Source: Gordionus sp. m RMFG-2023
Taxonomy: Eukaryota > Nematomorpha > Gordioida > Chordodea > Parachordodidae
Direction of reading: 5' to 3'
NCBI RefSeq assembly: GCF_954871325.1
Contig: NC_088777.1
Location: 39,719,366-39,783,365 of the forward strand
DNA length: 64,000 bases
Of this stretch, positions 1 to 15,000 are shown one piece after another (the first letter of the stretch is position 1; each line of letters begins with the position of its first letter). The notes beneath the pieces were generated by a model. The model ran no database searches and was not told the origin of the DNA. It saw nothing but the letters and a program-made list of their open reading frames with translations. The position numbers were made by a program, and so were the translations under genes.

Positions 1-4
1 TTAA

Positions 5-3000
5 ATGTCAACCTGGCCTTTAATTGAGGCATCTCGCCCAAAACAAGTCATGGTTACTCAACCTGGTAATAACAAACCTAAGCCTACATCTAAGAAAAAA
101 CCTACTCTACAAACAGATTTAGTTAGTATACTTAATTAAAAATAATTAAAGCTTTTTTTATTCTAGGATATTAATAAAAAATTACATAAATGCAAGGAAG
201 AAAATGCAAAGCGGATCGATTTAAGCAAATCTCAAGTATATATATATTATTGATTTTGTTATATTTTAGAAATTTAGATAACTATTGTTCCAACATCTAT
301 CAAAGAAGTATTCTTAAATACAAAGATGTAATATTTTTGTTTTAAAAATTAGCTTATACAATTGCAAGAATTATTTTTGTATGGTAATAAGCTTACATCA
401 CTGCCTAGTGAATTTGGACATCTTTCTAATTTGCAGACACTAGCCTTAAGTGAAAATTCTTTATCATCACTTCCTGAATCTTTGTCAAATTTAAAAGAAT
501 TAAAATTTTTGGATTTAAGACATAATAAACTAAATGAAGTTAAAAAATTGTAATATTTATTAATTAAACTCTCACTTAGATTCCTGCAGTCATTTATCAG
601 TTAAATACCTTAAACACCTTACATTTACGATTTAATAGGATCAAAACTGTAGATGATGACATTAAAAATTTATCTGTGAGTATAGTTTATAATATTTATA
701 ATTGAATATTTTTTTTAGAATTTAACAGTATTAAGCTTGAGAGAAAATAAAATTAAAGAACTTCCCAAAGGTATAGGTAATCTGACAAATTTATCTTCAT
801 TGGATTTATCACACAATCATTTGGAACATTTACCTACAGGTTATTTTAAAAATATCTGTTAATCAGAGCTCTGATAGTTTGTTAGGGGAGGGGTTATGCT
901 ATAAATTAAAGATATTATTGAGATGAGGTTGGTAATTGTGCAAAATTTTTACAGACCTGGGGATAAATTATTTTTTGTGAACCTACAACTCAAAAACTAG
1001 ATCTTTGGCCTGACAATGAAACAGGGCTATTTGACTCCCATTTTACTATCATTTTATTCATTATAGTGCATCTAAATTACAACTTATTTAATGGTAGGTA
1101 TCAAACAAATTTTAGAACTTTTTTATTTTTAATGTTATTTTTTTAAAACATATTAACAACTTTTTTTTAAAATATACCTCTTCAATTTAAACAATGATGC
1201 ATATTTTCTTTTAAAATATAACAAAACTAAATGCTCAATTTGGAAGCAATAGTAGTTATTATTGTGATGAAATCAATTTTTATTATAAATTTAACAACTT
1301 TTTACCTTTTGTACCGCAGTATATATATATTTTATAAAACAAGCAATTAATCGTCATACACAATTAATAATATATATATTTAAAATTCATCATATATTTA
1401 ATTGCCTTTGAGGCTAATTGTTTCTATTACAATTATATTATATTCTTCAGAATCCCTAATATCTTATTCTTAGAGTTTTAATTTTTATTATTTTTTTGTA
1501 AGCTTTATTTATTATAGAAAAGTAAATTAATCGATCCAGAATTTTTGTTACCCAAAGAAATTCTTTTGCAAGCCAAATTTTATATATTTTCTTAATTTAT
1601 TTCTTATATCTCAGTAAAAATTGGCTAATGATGATATGTCATATCTTTTAAATGTGATATTTTTAGAAATTTGGTAATTAAACTTTAAAGATCTATATTT
1701 AAAAAATAATAATAAAATCGATGGAATTTGCTTGAATTTATATTTTATACAAGGCAATGTACCCCCAAAATAAACAAATAACGTTATGGCTAGTGTTGTT
1801 AAACGACTCATTTTGAGCCGATTTTTAAAAATGGCTAACTCAATATTTTAGCCACAAAAATATTCCCTAAGACTAGAGATTTTGCTAATAGATGTCTAGA
1901 CCTTTGTGCCATTTATGAGCAAAATCTTCATGCTTGAATAATATATTTCTCTATAAAATAGTGATTAGCCATTTTTAAAAAATCGAGCTGTTTAACAACA
2001 CTAGTTATGTCTCATATGTTGTATAAAACAATTACTATTATAATTTGAAAATTAACTTCCTTTAGGAAAAATTGGATTCTGAGATTTTTTTATTTAAGGA
2101 AATCGCTTTACATAATTAATAAAATAAACGACATATTTGTTGATAATATTTTTTAAATTTATATCTACAAATAATATTTCTAAAAGTTATTATTTATCAT
2201 TTAATTATGTTAAATATAATGTGAATTTTAATGTGGGATAATTCTTAAAATTTCAAGAGATTATTATTATGGGAGATTTGTGATAGATAATTCTATCTAT
2301 GTTGAAAAAAATATGGCTTGGGAAGAGGGAGACCTGGTAATCCTGGGTACCAGAAGTCCCAATTTTTTTAAGTTAACAATTTGGAAAATTATGTATTTTT
2401 CCTTCAAAATAAAAATTTTATGAGTCTGCAAACATTTTCTTGTGCCAACTTGTGCTCTAAAAGATAATACTTTGTATTGATCTAAATTTTTATATAACAT
2501 TTTAACATAATAACTAATTATCTTATTGATTTTGAAATTAACTGTAAATTGGGTTGTGCTACTATATTAATTTAGATTTATTTAAAATATTTTGGTAGGA
2601 ACTAGATAGCTAACTTATCATGACTTCCTTTAATGGGTTAGAAAATATTGGAAATTCCAAGTTGATAAAATTTAATTATTTTTAAAAAAAGTTGATATTT
2701 TTAGAAAACTCTAAATTTTTTTTTATGTATTCTTTATTTTTTTATACAAATTTACATTATTAATTTACTTTATATATATATATATATATATAGAATTTCA
2801 ATAATATGTTGGGGTCTTTAGATATAATATCAAAAGGTTTTTCTGCAAAATGTCAAAAATAAATTAAATTATATAAAATAAAATAACAAATAAATGGTCA
2901 TTAAAAAAAATTTTTAAATGTTGGAGGCTTATTTAAAAAAAATGTACTAAAAATATCTGACATTTTTTGTGCTAGCTTTAAAAAAAAATTTGCATTAGAT

Positions 3001-6000
3001 TATCTTCAATTTTGTGAAATAATTTTTTTTTATAGTTTTGGTTGGATTATTCTATTGAAATATGGATTATTAAAATTTAATAAATTGATCGAGCAAATCT
3101 TTGTAAAGGCTTTACCAAGTTTTTAGTCTTAAACAATCTTCAAGTTGAGGTTTAAGTCATTTTTTAGGCTAAAAGCCTGGCTACAACATGCTGGAGCTGG
3201 ACAAAGTTAAGTAATTTAACATCCACTACTTGCAAGATACTGAATTTATGTGTTTTTAAATTAAAAATGATAAGAATAAAGCAAAATTAGGACGTTTATA
3301 AATATAATTAATACTCGGTATATTTATCTTATATATATACGGATAAAATTTTAACCCAGAAAGAAGAAAAAAATGAGTTTTTAAAAGTTGAGTAGAACAC
3401 GCCAATAAAGTAGCCACTATACAGTCACCAATGGCGACATATTTTTTTTAAAAAATAGTTACCAAGTGCAAATCAAAAAAATCGGGCTAAGAAAATTGCG
3501 ATGAATTTTTTGCTTGAAATTCGATATTATTATTTATTTTAAAAAGTGCATTATAAAATACGATGTAATGAATATAAAAATTTGTTAATATAATATAGTA
3601 TAGATATGCATATTCTAACAGTCCCTCCTTTTTTAAAAAAGATTTTCAATATTTTTAAATTCACTTATATTTTACATTAAGGAACGGATGGAACCTTTTG
3701 ATATCTTAGCTCTTTTAGAGATTATTAATAATCAATTTTGATTAAAAAGTGTCAGTAGTTATTAGGGCCGATATTATAAATCGAATCGGGCCGACATTTT
3801 CAAAAACCGATCCTATATTTTCATTTTTGGTTATTTGATTATATATAATTAATTTCATAATAATAATAAGCTAATAAAAGGGACCAAAGTTTAATTTATT
3901 TGTAACGTTAATCGAATTATTTTAAAAGAAAAATATGATGTTATATTACATCTGAAATGATAAAAATATTTTAAGATATCTAGAAGCTCATTTACAGCCA
4001 GTGTTGTTAAGCTGCTCATTTCGCCGATTAAAAAAGGCTTAATTAATATTTTAGCCAAAAAATTACCTAAGAAGAATTTTTCCCGCAGATGGTAGAAAGG
4101 TTTGGACATCTATTGGCGAAATTCGAGAAGATTTTAGCCTTATACATTTAATTATGAACATTTCCCATATTTTAAATGTGATTATAAACTTTTGGAGAAT
4201 AAAAAAACTAAATGCACTTAATCATTCGTGAAAGCTAGTTGTTTTTTTTATAACATTCGTTCAAGGATAGATGGTAAATAAAAAAATATCGTCGGTATCG
4301 GTTAAAAATTTTAAATCGGCACATTCCTAAGTAATGATTTTTATTTAGATATTTTTCAAATTGCAATTTGACGATGCTCAGCTACCCAAGTTAGCATATA
4401 GAAGGGTTCTTAGCCCTAAGATTTATTCTTCCTCCTTATAGATAAAATTTGATAGAAGAGAATCTTGAAATTTTAATTGAATACGCCTCGATATTATTTT
4501 TTTAGAGAATAGTAAATTTTAAAATTATTCCTTTTTTTAAACACAATTCTAATCCACCTGTAAAGGTTTAAACCGAACCGATATTAATATTTTTTACGAA
4601 TTCGCGAAATCATTAACCATTATTTTTATCCGAACCGAACCAATATTCGTTATGATGTGGGTCCCTGTTAATTTTATCCTCATATAATATATATTATATT
4701 ATTCTTGACAAAAATGAATTCTTCGAAAGATTTCTCCTGTAATTCATTATAAATTGTTCATTATATAGCATATTTATTTGCCAATCAACGACCAAATTTT
4801 ATTAAAATGCAATATGTCTTTTTTTTATTTTAACATATATATTAACGGAATCACGCGGTCGCTTCCGATATTCTATATACTATAACCCGTAGCACAGATC
4901 CACATGGTTTCTTAAACCCGATCCTTGCTGAATTCGAACTCAGATTATGCGATTGGTGTGACATATGCACTCACCGATTAGGCCACAAATGCCATTCGAG
5001 AACAACCATTTTTTGTATATATGGATAAAATAAAGATGAATATCTGGAAACATGCTTAGAAAATCGATCTGAAAACATTTTTTGTTTGGAAATAGCCATT
5101 GATGAATTATTTATTGAATACTGTCGATTAATTATTATTTTATTTTTTTAAAATATATACTAATAAATATTAAATATATTTTTTATAAAATCCGATACTC
5201 AACCCGACTGTTTAAAAAAAATTAGAATTCAGAACCGGTATCTATGCAAAAGTTCCTGGTTCCTCCATATTGTTTTGACCTTCATTATCTATATATCTAA
5301 AATAAATTTTGTTACATAAATATTATCTGAAAAAATATTAATAATATATATATATATAAAATAATTTTCAACTTAATGTATTAATATTTTTATTTTATAA
5401 TATTATTGTTTATACTTCTTCTTTTTTTTAATTTAGGTGATATAAATTTTATTATACTTAAAGATGGGATTTTTTTAAAAAATAAAAATTTAGTTTTAAT
5501 TTGCATCGTTTGATCTGACACTTAATGTGTGTATTCATTATTCGTGATATTATAATTTAATAAACATTTATTTGTATGCTTGTATGAATAGTATAATTAA
5601 TGCTTTTATCTAATGAGATATATGAATAAATTAAATACTATTGAATCGGAATAAATCAGAAATCTAAACCGGAACCGTTTTAAACAGGTTACTGGCCTGA
5701 ACTCTTTTTAAAAGATTTTTCTCCACTAGAATATAATTTTACGGAATAGGATCTTGAATATATTTTAATTTTATATGGATAATATTATTTTTTAGGGAAT
5801 AGTGAGATTGTATTATAGAAAATGTTATTTTCTTTACATAATTCTAATAAGTTTTTATTCGAAAAGATTCGAACAGGCTTTTAAATGTTCAAATCGAACC
5901 TATGTTGTTATTTGTTATGAACTGAACCTGAACAATGAATCTTATTTTTATCTGAGATTGAACTGAACCTATATTCGCTACTTTTTGGATTGGAATAAAC

Positions 6001-9000
6001 GTTTAAAAACAATTATGGAAATAACTGGTATTTCGATTATTGCTGTTATTCATTAAAAACGCGGTTTAATTTACCTTCCCTTTATCTTAAAAGAAATAGA
6101 TGTCATTTAATTTATTTGCGGATAAAATTATATTTCTAATTAACCTTTTTTCATTTTCAAATTTACGAACAGAAATAGGGAAATGCGTTCAACTAACCTC
6201 CCTGAATTTGCAACATAACGACTTGATTGACATTCCCGATAGCATTGGAAATATGAAGGAACTCATACGTTTGGGACTGAAGTTTAAAAAAAAATAATTG
6301 AAAGATAATCTTGTCAGGAATTATTATCGGCTGATATAGTAATTTTCCCCTCATGTAGTGTAATTTTATAGAGTATTCTTCAGCTTTCTTTCAATACTCC
6401 CTTATTTAAGTATGGAAGGGGAGAAGGGTCTAGAATATTTTTTTAATTGAAGGGTAAATTTTAGTATGCAATTATCTAAGAATATTTTTAATCACTTTCG
6501 AATTGATGGCGTTATTATCAACTTTTGGAGTTTTCTTTCTAATAAAAAAGGGGTTTTTTTATAAATAAAAATATTTATTGGTGGAGGAAGAGTAGAAGAT
6601 ATTATGTTATCTTATGTATTTTTAAAGAGATTGTCAAATTAAAAATTCTTATAATTGTTTCCATGATGTACATTTTATAATTTTTTTATTAAACCATCTT
6701 TTTTTAAAAAATAATTGTCTTCTATTTTTCATGTCATTCCTATTAATTATTTGATGATTCTTATCGATTTTTTTAAAAAATAATGTTACGATAATGACTT
6801 CTAAGAAAAACAAATTTTTAAGTATTCGATCGAATATATTATTAAAAGAAACGTAACTTTTCTCCAAATTATTTTTTAATAGTATATCGAAAGAAAAAAA
6901 AGTAAAACTAATTTTAAAATGATCTAGTACTTGCTTGTATATACCAGTCACGAAATTATGTTTATTCTCGAATAGAGTAAGTGCTTATTCAGGGTTTTAA
7001 ACCCGGAGGCTTGAAATTTTGAGAACACGGACCGAATAGGGACCATTTATGGACAACCCATCGAATCAGGGTGTATTTCGGATCCCTTTCAAAAAATTGG
7101 TTCTAATTAAGTTCCTATTATAAAAAATGAACCCTGAAACGTCTGTCCTGTCACTTACTTAGAGATGAGACCGCCATCGAATGATTGTAATAAAAAAAAT
7201 TTAAAATTAATCGTGCACACGAAATATGGTAAGAAAAAATAAGATTATGCTGTAATTTTTCACCAATTTTCTTTTTTTAAAAAATAAATGGGTATCTTTT
7301 TCAATTAATTTTTGCGATTTTTTATATATAAAAAAAAATTAGGTACAACTGTTTAAAAGAGATCCCATGTACCTTAAAAAAATGCACAAAAATGGACGAG
7401 TTTAACATAGAAGGAAATAATGTGGTGAATTTACCGGTAAGTTCGAATGTAGAGGAAAAAAATTTTCACAATATTTTTGAGCAAAAATCTTTGATTTTTA
7501 GAAGATTTTATCACGAAAGATTTTTTATACATGATAATTGTAAAATACTAAAAGAATTTACAAAAAAATTTAGCTATTCATTTTGATCAAAAATCTTTCT
7601 TAAAAAATAAATCGAGATTTTTTTTTCAAACTCTGATTCAATGTTTATATCAGAGAAGCACCTATACTACTTTATTTTCCTTTCTAATCTTGTTAAACTG
7701 CTCGATTTGAGCCGATTTTTAAAAACGGCTTACTCAATATTTTACCCAGAAAAATATTACGCGAGCCTGAAGATGTTGCTTCTAGGTGGCACAAAGGTTT
7801 GGAGATCTATTGGCGAAATCTCAAGGTTTATGTAGTATCTTTCTGGTAAAAATATTGAGTTGACCGTTTTAAAAAGTTGGCTTCCTTTCCTTGTTTATAT
7901 TTAAAATAATTAACTTGAATTTTTTATTTCTTATCGGTTTAGAAAATTGTGTATTAATTTTTTTATCAATTAAAAAATGTTTTAAAATATGAAAGTCAAT
8001 TACCATCTTTTGAGCATCAGCTAAAATGAAAAGTATTGACCGACCGTGAGCATTGGTCACCGTGTCAAAAATAAATATTATAATATTAATTTATAATTCA
8101 TGTTTATTTATATCGGAAACATCAGGATGATCGATTTTTAGTCCAGCCCCGATTTCTTTAAAATTTTGATCATTTTTGCGGTCTGACTGAGTTTTTAGTA
8201 TAATCTTGTCTTATTTTGTGAATGGTTCAAAATGTATAAAATACGAGAAGCGAAACCTGTGATTTTTCAATCGATGAATTTGTTTAATTAAATTTATTAT
8301 TGGTACTTTATTAAATGTATAAAAAAATTTTTTCCAATCATTCCTTCAACTATTGTCACGAACATTTTTGATAACACAATTTGCCATACATGTTTCAAAT
8401 CAATTAAACGGACTTAGAATGGACACCTCACGATTCATTTAATTTGCAAGGAATCCATCTTGCCAATATTTATTCTTCACCACAGGCTCACCCAATTGAT
8501 TTTTATACTTTTTTTTTGCTGATAAAAGTTATAATACCAAGGGATCACTACCTGTCCAAATTGGCTAGTTTTCGTTAAGTGTTTACTTTATACAGGTTTT
8601 TATCTATTTTTAAGGTTTTTATCTATTTTTAGTATTTAAAAAATATTATCTAGTTAATTGGCCCTTCCACTTTTCCAAATTGCCCATTAAGTTATTACTC
8701 TAGAAAGCTTAGTTATTTTTTATTAAAAGCCTTACCCGTTCAAATTAATCAGTTCTATTAAATGCTCACTTCAAGATTTTTAGCTATTTCTATGAGTAAA
8801 AATTATAATGCCATTATTTAGCCTTACTCTTTGTCTAAATTGACCAGTTCTACAAAGGCTTAATTATTATAGGTTTTTAAGTTTTAGGAATAAAATTCTA
8901 ATGCCCTTCTTTATTCTTACAACCTTCAAAATTGGTCAATTTATTGTTATACTTTAAATTTAAATACTCAGCAATAACTGAAAATAATTATGTTTATTTA

Positions 9001-12000
9001 TTTTATTACAAAAATAGGATATGAAATGAATAGGAAATATTTTCCACTTCTGATATATTTACATTTCGCGTTTGTTAATTTATTTTTTAATTGTGATATT
9101 TCATCAAATCCAAAAGAAAGAATAGAATGGAAATATTAATATTTAGGGTCGCAGGCTCGCGATGCAATACTCCAAGAAGTATTGTCTATAAGGGAAAGTC
9201 TAGACTATAAATAAAAATATGTGCTTATCATAGTTAAAAATATTTATGTAATAAAATCCGAAAACAGACATTTATCATTTTTTAAACCAAAGAAAATTTC
9301 CTATTTAGTGATAGGGGTAATCGGTCAGAAGTGTCCTCGACATGAAGACTCTACAAACCCCGGATAGAAATACGTCGGACAAAAAACCCAAATTTTATTG
9401 GGTTTTTAAAATGTTTAGAAAAATGGGAAAGTTTTTAGAAAATTATTAATTCCTTCCACTCACTAAAAATAACAGTTGAGTATTGATAATGCTCAAACAC
9501 TGTGCATTGGTTTCACACAAAATTTTATAAAAATCCATGCACATATGTGGAGTACTGGGGAAATGTTTAGACGTTGTCTAAATGTATTGATTCCCGGTTC
9601 ATGGCAAGTCTGGATGTAGTTAAGGTTAATCCAATAAAAGTAGATCATGAGAAATAATTAATTTTATTAGAATCAAATCTACTTCATTCGGTTAAATCTG
9701 CGAAGCAGCTAATTAGTATCTATTAGTTTTTACCGTATTATACTGTTAAGACTAGAGGTCTGCAATGGACGGGTTTTAGCCAAAAGCCTCCTCCCACACG
9801 TTGCTTTAAAATTTTTACCCTCCCGCCCACTTATAATTTTTTTTAAAAAAATTACCCGCTTGCCCACCTATTTATTTATAAAATTTTGTTTAACCTGCCC
9901 ATCCTCCTAATGTTTAAATGATTAATGGCTGGGTTGGCTTTTTATTTACCTATTTTTATCTATTTTCAATTAAACATACATAATATGTAATATGAAATAA
10001 AACTATTTTTAATAAATTAAAGTCTGTTCTGCTTATTTTACCTGAAAAATATTAAAAATTCACCCTCCCACTCCCCCCCCCCATTACTTTAAAAATATTT
10101 TTTAATCCGCCCGTCACCCGCCTAATGTTGGAAATATTTTAGAAAACCCGACCACTCCCGACAGAAGTATGGGCGTGTGGCCTAAAAACTCGCCCATTGC
10201 AGACCTCATGTGGAAGAAATTAATAAATTTTTTAAATTTCCAAGCATTTAAATTTAAAAAATTTTAAATTAGGTCAATTTTGCCCATGTTCTTTTGTCTT
10301 ATGGTATATTTTGTATATTATTTTTTCCCCTCAGGATACTCTTGCCCTGGTCTTTTTTTTATCCTATTACCTATGCAGACATTTAATAAATCATGATATT
10401 GACTTTATTTAATTATGAAAATGATTTTAAATTTGTTTATTTATTTGAATGCCTACAAATTTTTGGATGAATTTAGAATATTATTAAAGCAAGAACCGTG
10501 TTTATTTCTTTTTAGATTATGAATTTGATTTTTTCTGGTTCCTCCCAGTTTTAAAGTTCTTTAAAATCCGATCTCTATTTACAAATAGTGGACAACGGTT
10601 GGTTTCACACCGTACTACGGACCCGGCAAATTAGTTCTAAGTTGGGTGTAAATCCTAATTGTAAAAACAAATCTAGACCAATTGACAGATCGGTCTGTTA
10701 TGTTAAAAAATATTGGCTTATTTCGGTTTATATTTATAAATATGAATTAACTCCACTGTAACATAATTTTTTAATCACATGATGAATATTTATTATATCC
10801 CATTATTTTAAGGAAGGATTATTGTGCTCTCTCCCGCTTTTAGATAATATCACGCTAGCCCGAAACAACTTTTCATATTTCCCACCTGGAGGACCTAATC
10901 AATTCTCGACCTGCACAGTTTCTCTTTCATGATTTTTTAGAAAAAAAAAATTTAAAACGATTATTGGATAACTTTGATAATTGTATTTAAGACTGAATCA
11001 TCAGCATTATTCTCTGAGTTAAATTTATTATATTTTTTGTTTCTTAAAGTCTTTAAACATGGAACACAACACAATCAATAAAATACCCTTCGGCGTTTTT
11101 TCGACCGCGAAACAACTCACCAAATTCAATATGAAAGATAATCAATTGAATTTCTTTCCATTAGGTATTACTTACAATATTCTTATTTTTTTGAATAATC
11201 ATTTATTATGTGCTCAAAAACCAATTTAAAATTGAAAAAGGTTTAGTCTGGATTGGAACCTTACCCTTGAAAAAAGTCAATGGCGTAGTAGAAATTATGT
11301 ACCAAATGGGGGGGGGGGGTTGAGGGTTACGAATAATTATTTTGGTCTCTATTTGTCCCGAAACAGGTCCTATGAAAAATTCGGGGTTGGTATTTTTGAA
11401 TTTCATGGTTATCTTTATCTTGCTTTTTAAATATATAACCCTCTCCGTTATTTGAAGCACCAATTCTAAAATTTAAGCCAATATTTAGTTTTTATTAGTC
11501 CTTGAGTGCTTAAACCAATATAACTAGTTTAAAGGAAAAAATTATAAATAACATAATTTTTACCAACTTAACGATTATAAAGCGACTTAAAGCATTTTTT
11601 TGAAAATTTTATCCCTATTTAATGCTTAATTAAATATAATCTTCTTTTAGTAGTTGTTTAAGGAATTATTAGAGTAATAAGAAAAAAAGTCAAAATGGAA
11701 AAAAACTAACTATCTAGTTTGCGCTTTAGTTCCTGACTAGTACTTATTAATTTCTCAATCAATTTTGTGAAGTGTTATGGTTTTTTATAAATCAACTAAA
11801 AATTTTATTTATGAAAAATCTATTTACGAAAATTTTAATAATAAAAAAAAGGATAACAAAGACTATAAGAAGCATGAAGTGTAATAATAGTATAAAACGG
11901 TAAAATTTATTTAATTTCGAAAAGTAGTATTGGAATATACAATCCACAATTTTATAAAATTGGAATATAACAAGTACCATAAAAATCGCCAGTTATAACC

Positions 12001-15000
12001 AAAATGAAAACTATGACGCCACTCTTTTTTAAAGCGTGAAATAAGTCCATCTTTTAGAAAATACTTATCCAGACCATTAAGTAGTACTTAATTTGTATAT
12101 TTCATTGTTTTAATATATTTGGCAGATGGTTTAAAAAGGGGATAGGGGTTATTGGTTAAATAAGAAAAAAGTGGCATCCTGGTAGAACGGAAAATATAGA
12201 AGGTCTAAATATCAGGTTTGCGTTAATAATTAGCGCCTTTACTTATTAATTCTTCATTATATTGCACCATCTCCAAAAACATAACTACATTATAAGCCAA
12301 ATAAAAACGAAGCCAGCTAAACTTCTGGAAGCATAAACTCTGAAATTTATATCTCCGTAGTACATTTCAATGCTTCAATTCATTTGGTTGATAGTTTAAA
12401 GAAAAACGCATTATTGGCAAAATAAGAAGATAATGCTAATATTGGCATTATGCCAGAACCAAAATTATAGAAATGTAATGCCTGATTAGTACTTATTAAT
12501 TAGTTTTTCCAGTTAATAAACAGAAACCATTTATAAGCTGATAAATATTAAATTTTAAATTGTGATCAATTAGGTCTAAATACATTAAGAAGCTTATTTT
12601 TTCCCAATTAAAATATTTTTGAATCTTATAATTTCGGTTTATATAATAGATATAGAAGTATAATAGTTAACATTTTGAATCAAATTATATTTCCAAGAAA
12701 AAATTGATATTCATCTGAATAACACGAAGTCCTAAGCATGATTTGCTATAATTTTGCAAGCACTAATTCTTAAGGTTAGGCCAATATGTAATGCTTATCT
12801 TATACATTTAATTTAATGCTTCAATCTGATTGGTAAACCATATAAATAAAAAGGTTATTATCATCAAGATTTAAGAACGAAAAATATAGAAGCACTTAGA
12901 TAAATGAAATATATAAAAAATTAGAATCATAATTTTATGGCTGTAGTCTTGATACTTTTATAATTTATTACCGATAGAATAAAAGTAGTCAAATAGACTT
13001 GTGATATCTTTGAAAAATTATCGATTACAATAAATTATTTTTACTCTCAAACGCTAAGTTTAAACGATTGTTTAGCAAATACTAAGTCTACTTTTATACT
13101 TGGAAATAGAAAAGGTCAAATGACTCTCATATGGCTTATAATAATTTTTTTCTTTAAATTTTAATATTTTATATAAATATTTAATGCGTGTTAAAGTATT
13201 TTGTATTCATATATTTTAATGAGTTTTTCACTCATCCTTTTAAATAAAGGAAGAAATAATATTATTTTATAAAAGTAGAAAATTAATGGGGAAGTTTTAT
13301 CAATTTAAGAAGTGCGAGCAAATTTTTATCTAGATCTATGAAAACACAAAATTTTTACTAGTCATATTTTCCATGTGAGGGGAGAGGAGTATTCCCAAAT
13401 CTTTCTCTCTTGTCTACACCACTGGAAATAGTACACCATGTAAGCATTAGTTCTTGTAAATCATTTTAAGAGTTTTTTTGAAATGTTTTATAAAAATATA
13501 GGTCAAATTAGTTATTATTCCTCGTAATTATTCTATTGGTTATTTATCTTGCCGAGATTAGATACGAATGTCACTATTCTAATTATAAATTTATATAGGA
13601 ATTACTTATTATTACTTCGAATATACTAGATATGGGAACATGGACTCAAATTGTCGAATTAAATTTAGGAACCAATCAATTGGCAGAAATACCTGACGCC
13701 GTTCAAAATCTTATCAATCTCGAAGTCTTAATACTCAGCAACAATTTACTAAAGGTACTTTTTTTTTAAAATATAAATTTTAATTTATCTAATCTTGATT
13801 TATGTTTCAAATAAAATATTAGAAACTACCTATATCTATTGGAAATCTGACAAAATTGCGAGTCTTGGATGTAGAGGAAAACAAGTTAGAATCATTACCG
13901 ACTGAAATAGGTTTGCATTTTTGTTGTCATACATTATTGACTTTACATTTCTCAAAAGTCATAATTTGATAAGAAAAATATATTAAATTTTATTTCATAT
14001 TAATAGACAGGGAGGACTTTCTTCATAAGTTTAATTTTTTTGAAATATACTTTCAAATGGATTTATTAAGAATAATATTATGATATTTAAAGTTAATCAC
14101 AAACTTTGGTCAGTGCTTAGAACCCAAGTACCCATTACAATCACCTGATTTATCAAAATTTCTATTGAAAAATGAAACTTTAACATTGTTAAAATTAAAT
14201 TTATAATATCTGTAATAATAATAAAAATGTAGCTAGTTTATGAGCTTGTTTTGACAGTTTCACACATAGTAAGGGACTTATCCCTGTTTTTATAGAAGAT
14301 TATTTTATTGTACACTACTACTACTATTAAATCTTTATTAATTTTTCTTTATTTATGTTTCGTCCAAGATCTTTTTTAAAAATTAAAAGTTTTAAAACCT
14401 TCAGAAATTTTAATGAAAATCGTATGTAGTTTTTAAATTTTTTATAGAAATATTTTGGATTTTATTTTGTTAAAAATGGCTTATTTATTTATTTTCATTA
14501 AAATTTTTGAAATTTATAAATTTAAAAGAAATCCAATTTTGGACACAACCTTAATAATTATATCGTTTGGAATCAGATATTCAATTCGAAGATTATTATT
14601 ATTCTTTAAATGTATTCAAAAACAAAAAAAGTGGATTATTAAATTTTGGGAGAAAATTAAGAATATAGATTTGGAAAAATTGTTTAATAAGATGAAGTTC
14701 CATAAAGATTTTAAAATATTTACGAATAATAAAGGAAGGAATTATTTTATGATTATAAAAAAGAAAAAATTTACTAAAATTTTAGTGGAGTGAATTAATT
14801 TTTTAAAGATAACTCATGTTTTAAAATGTTAAACACATAAAACTTCAGGGTTTCTAAAAGAGTTGACAAAACTTATCATACAATCCAACCAAATCACCTC
14901 ACTCCCAAGATCAATAGGGTAAAATAATAGTTCATGATAAACACTTTTTAACGTTTACCACCTTTTTTTTTAATTAACTAAAAAATCGTATTATTGTATA

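Larger units (their letters stand above)
840..6172. other. 5.3-kb SHOC2 intron filled with decayed repeats
   Basis: This intron follows five introns of only 41-45 bp. It holds an intact-looking hAT MITE (1791-2003), a truncated relative (about 3999-4140), a tRNA-like SINE segment (about 4840-4999), a TA-rich simple repeat near 2773-2793, and scattered sequence rich in AACCGAACC / GGTTCGG (about 3760-4667 and 5640-6000). The last type resembles the subterminal sequence of the elements at 58422-59563 and 61381-61951; a terminus ending GGGTCCCTG is visible at 4667. A GACCTGGTAATCCTG end near 2329-2343 resembles the terminus of the element at 58119-61156. No host exon was found inside. Confidence 0.6.

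Noticed and set aside
6649-6951. 100-residue minus-strand frame in a SHOC2 intron
   Set aside because: It is Phe/Lys/Ile-rich low-complexity translation of an A/T-rich intron with no motif.
9140-9200. Candidate exon around GCTCGCGATGCAATACTCC
   Set aside because: It was considered as a missing SHOC2 exon. It has no leucine-rich pattern and is unnecessary once exon 10813-10917 is read in full.
10840-10845. CTTTTAG read as a splice acceptor inside a SHOC2 exon
   Set aside because: It would require a missing exon of about 34 nt. Reading through from the earlier acceptor at 10812 gives [20 protein letters not shown], which matches the family with no gap.
14455-14793. 112-residue open frame in a SHOC2 intron
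   Set aside because: It is rich in Lys, Phe and Ile from A/T-rich sequence, has no recognisable motif, and lies between two well-defined SHOC2 exons.
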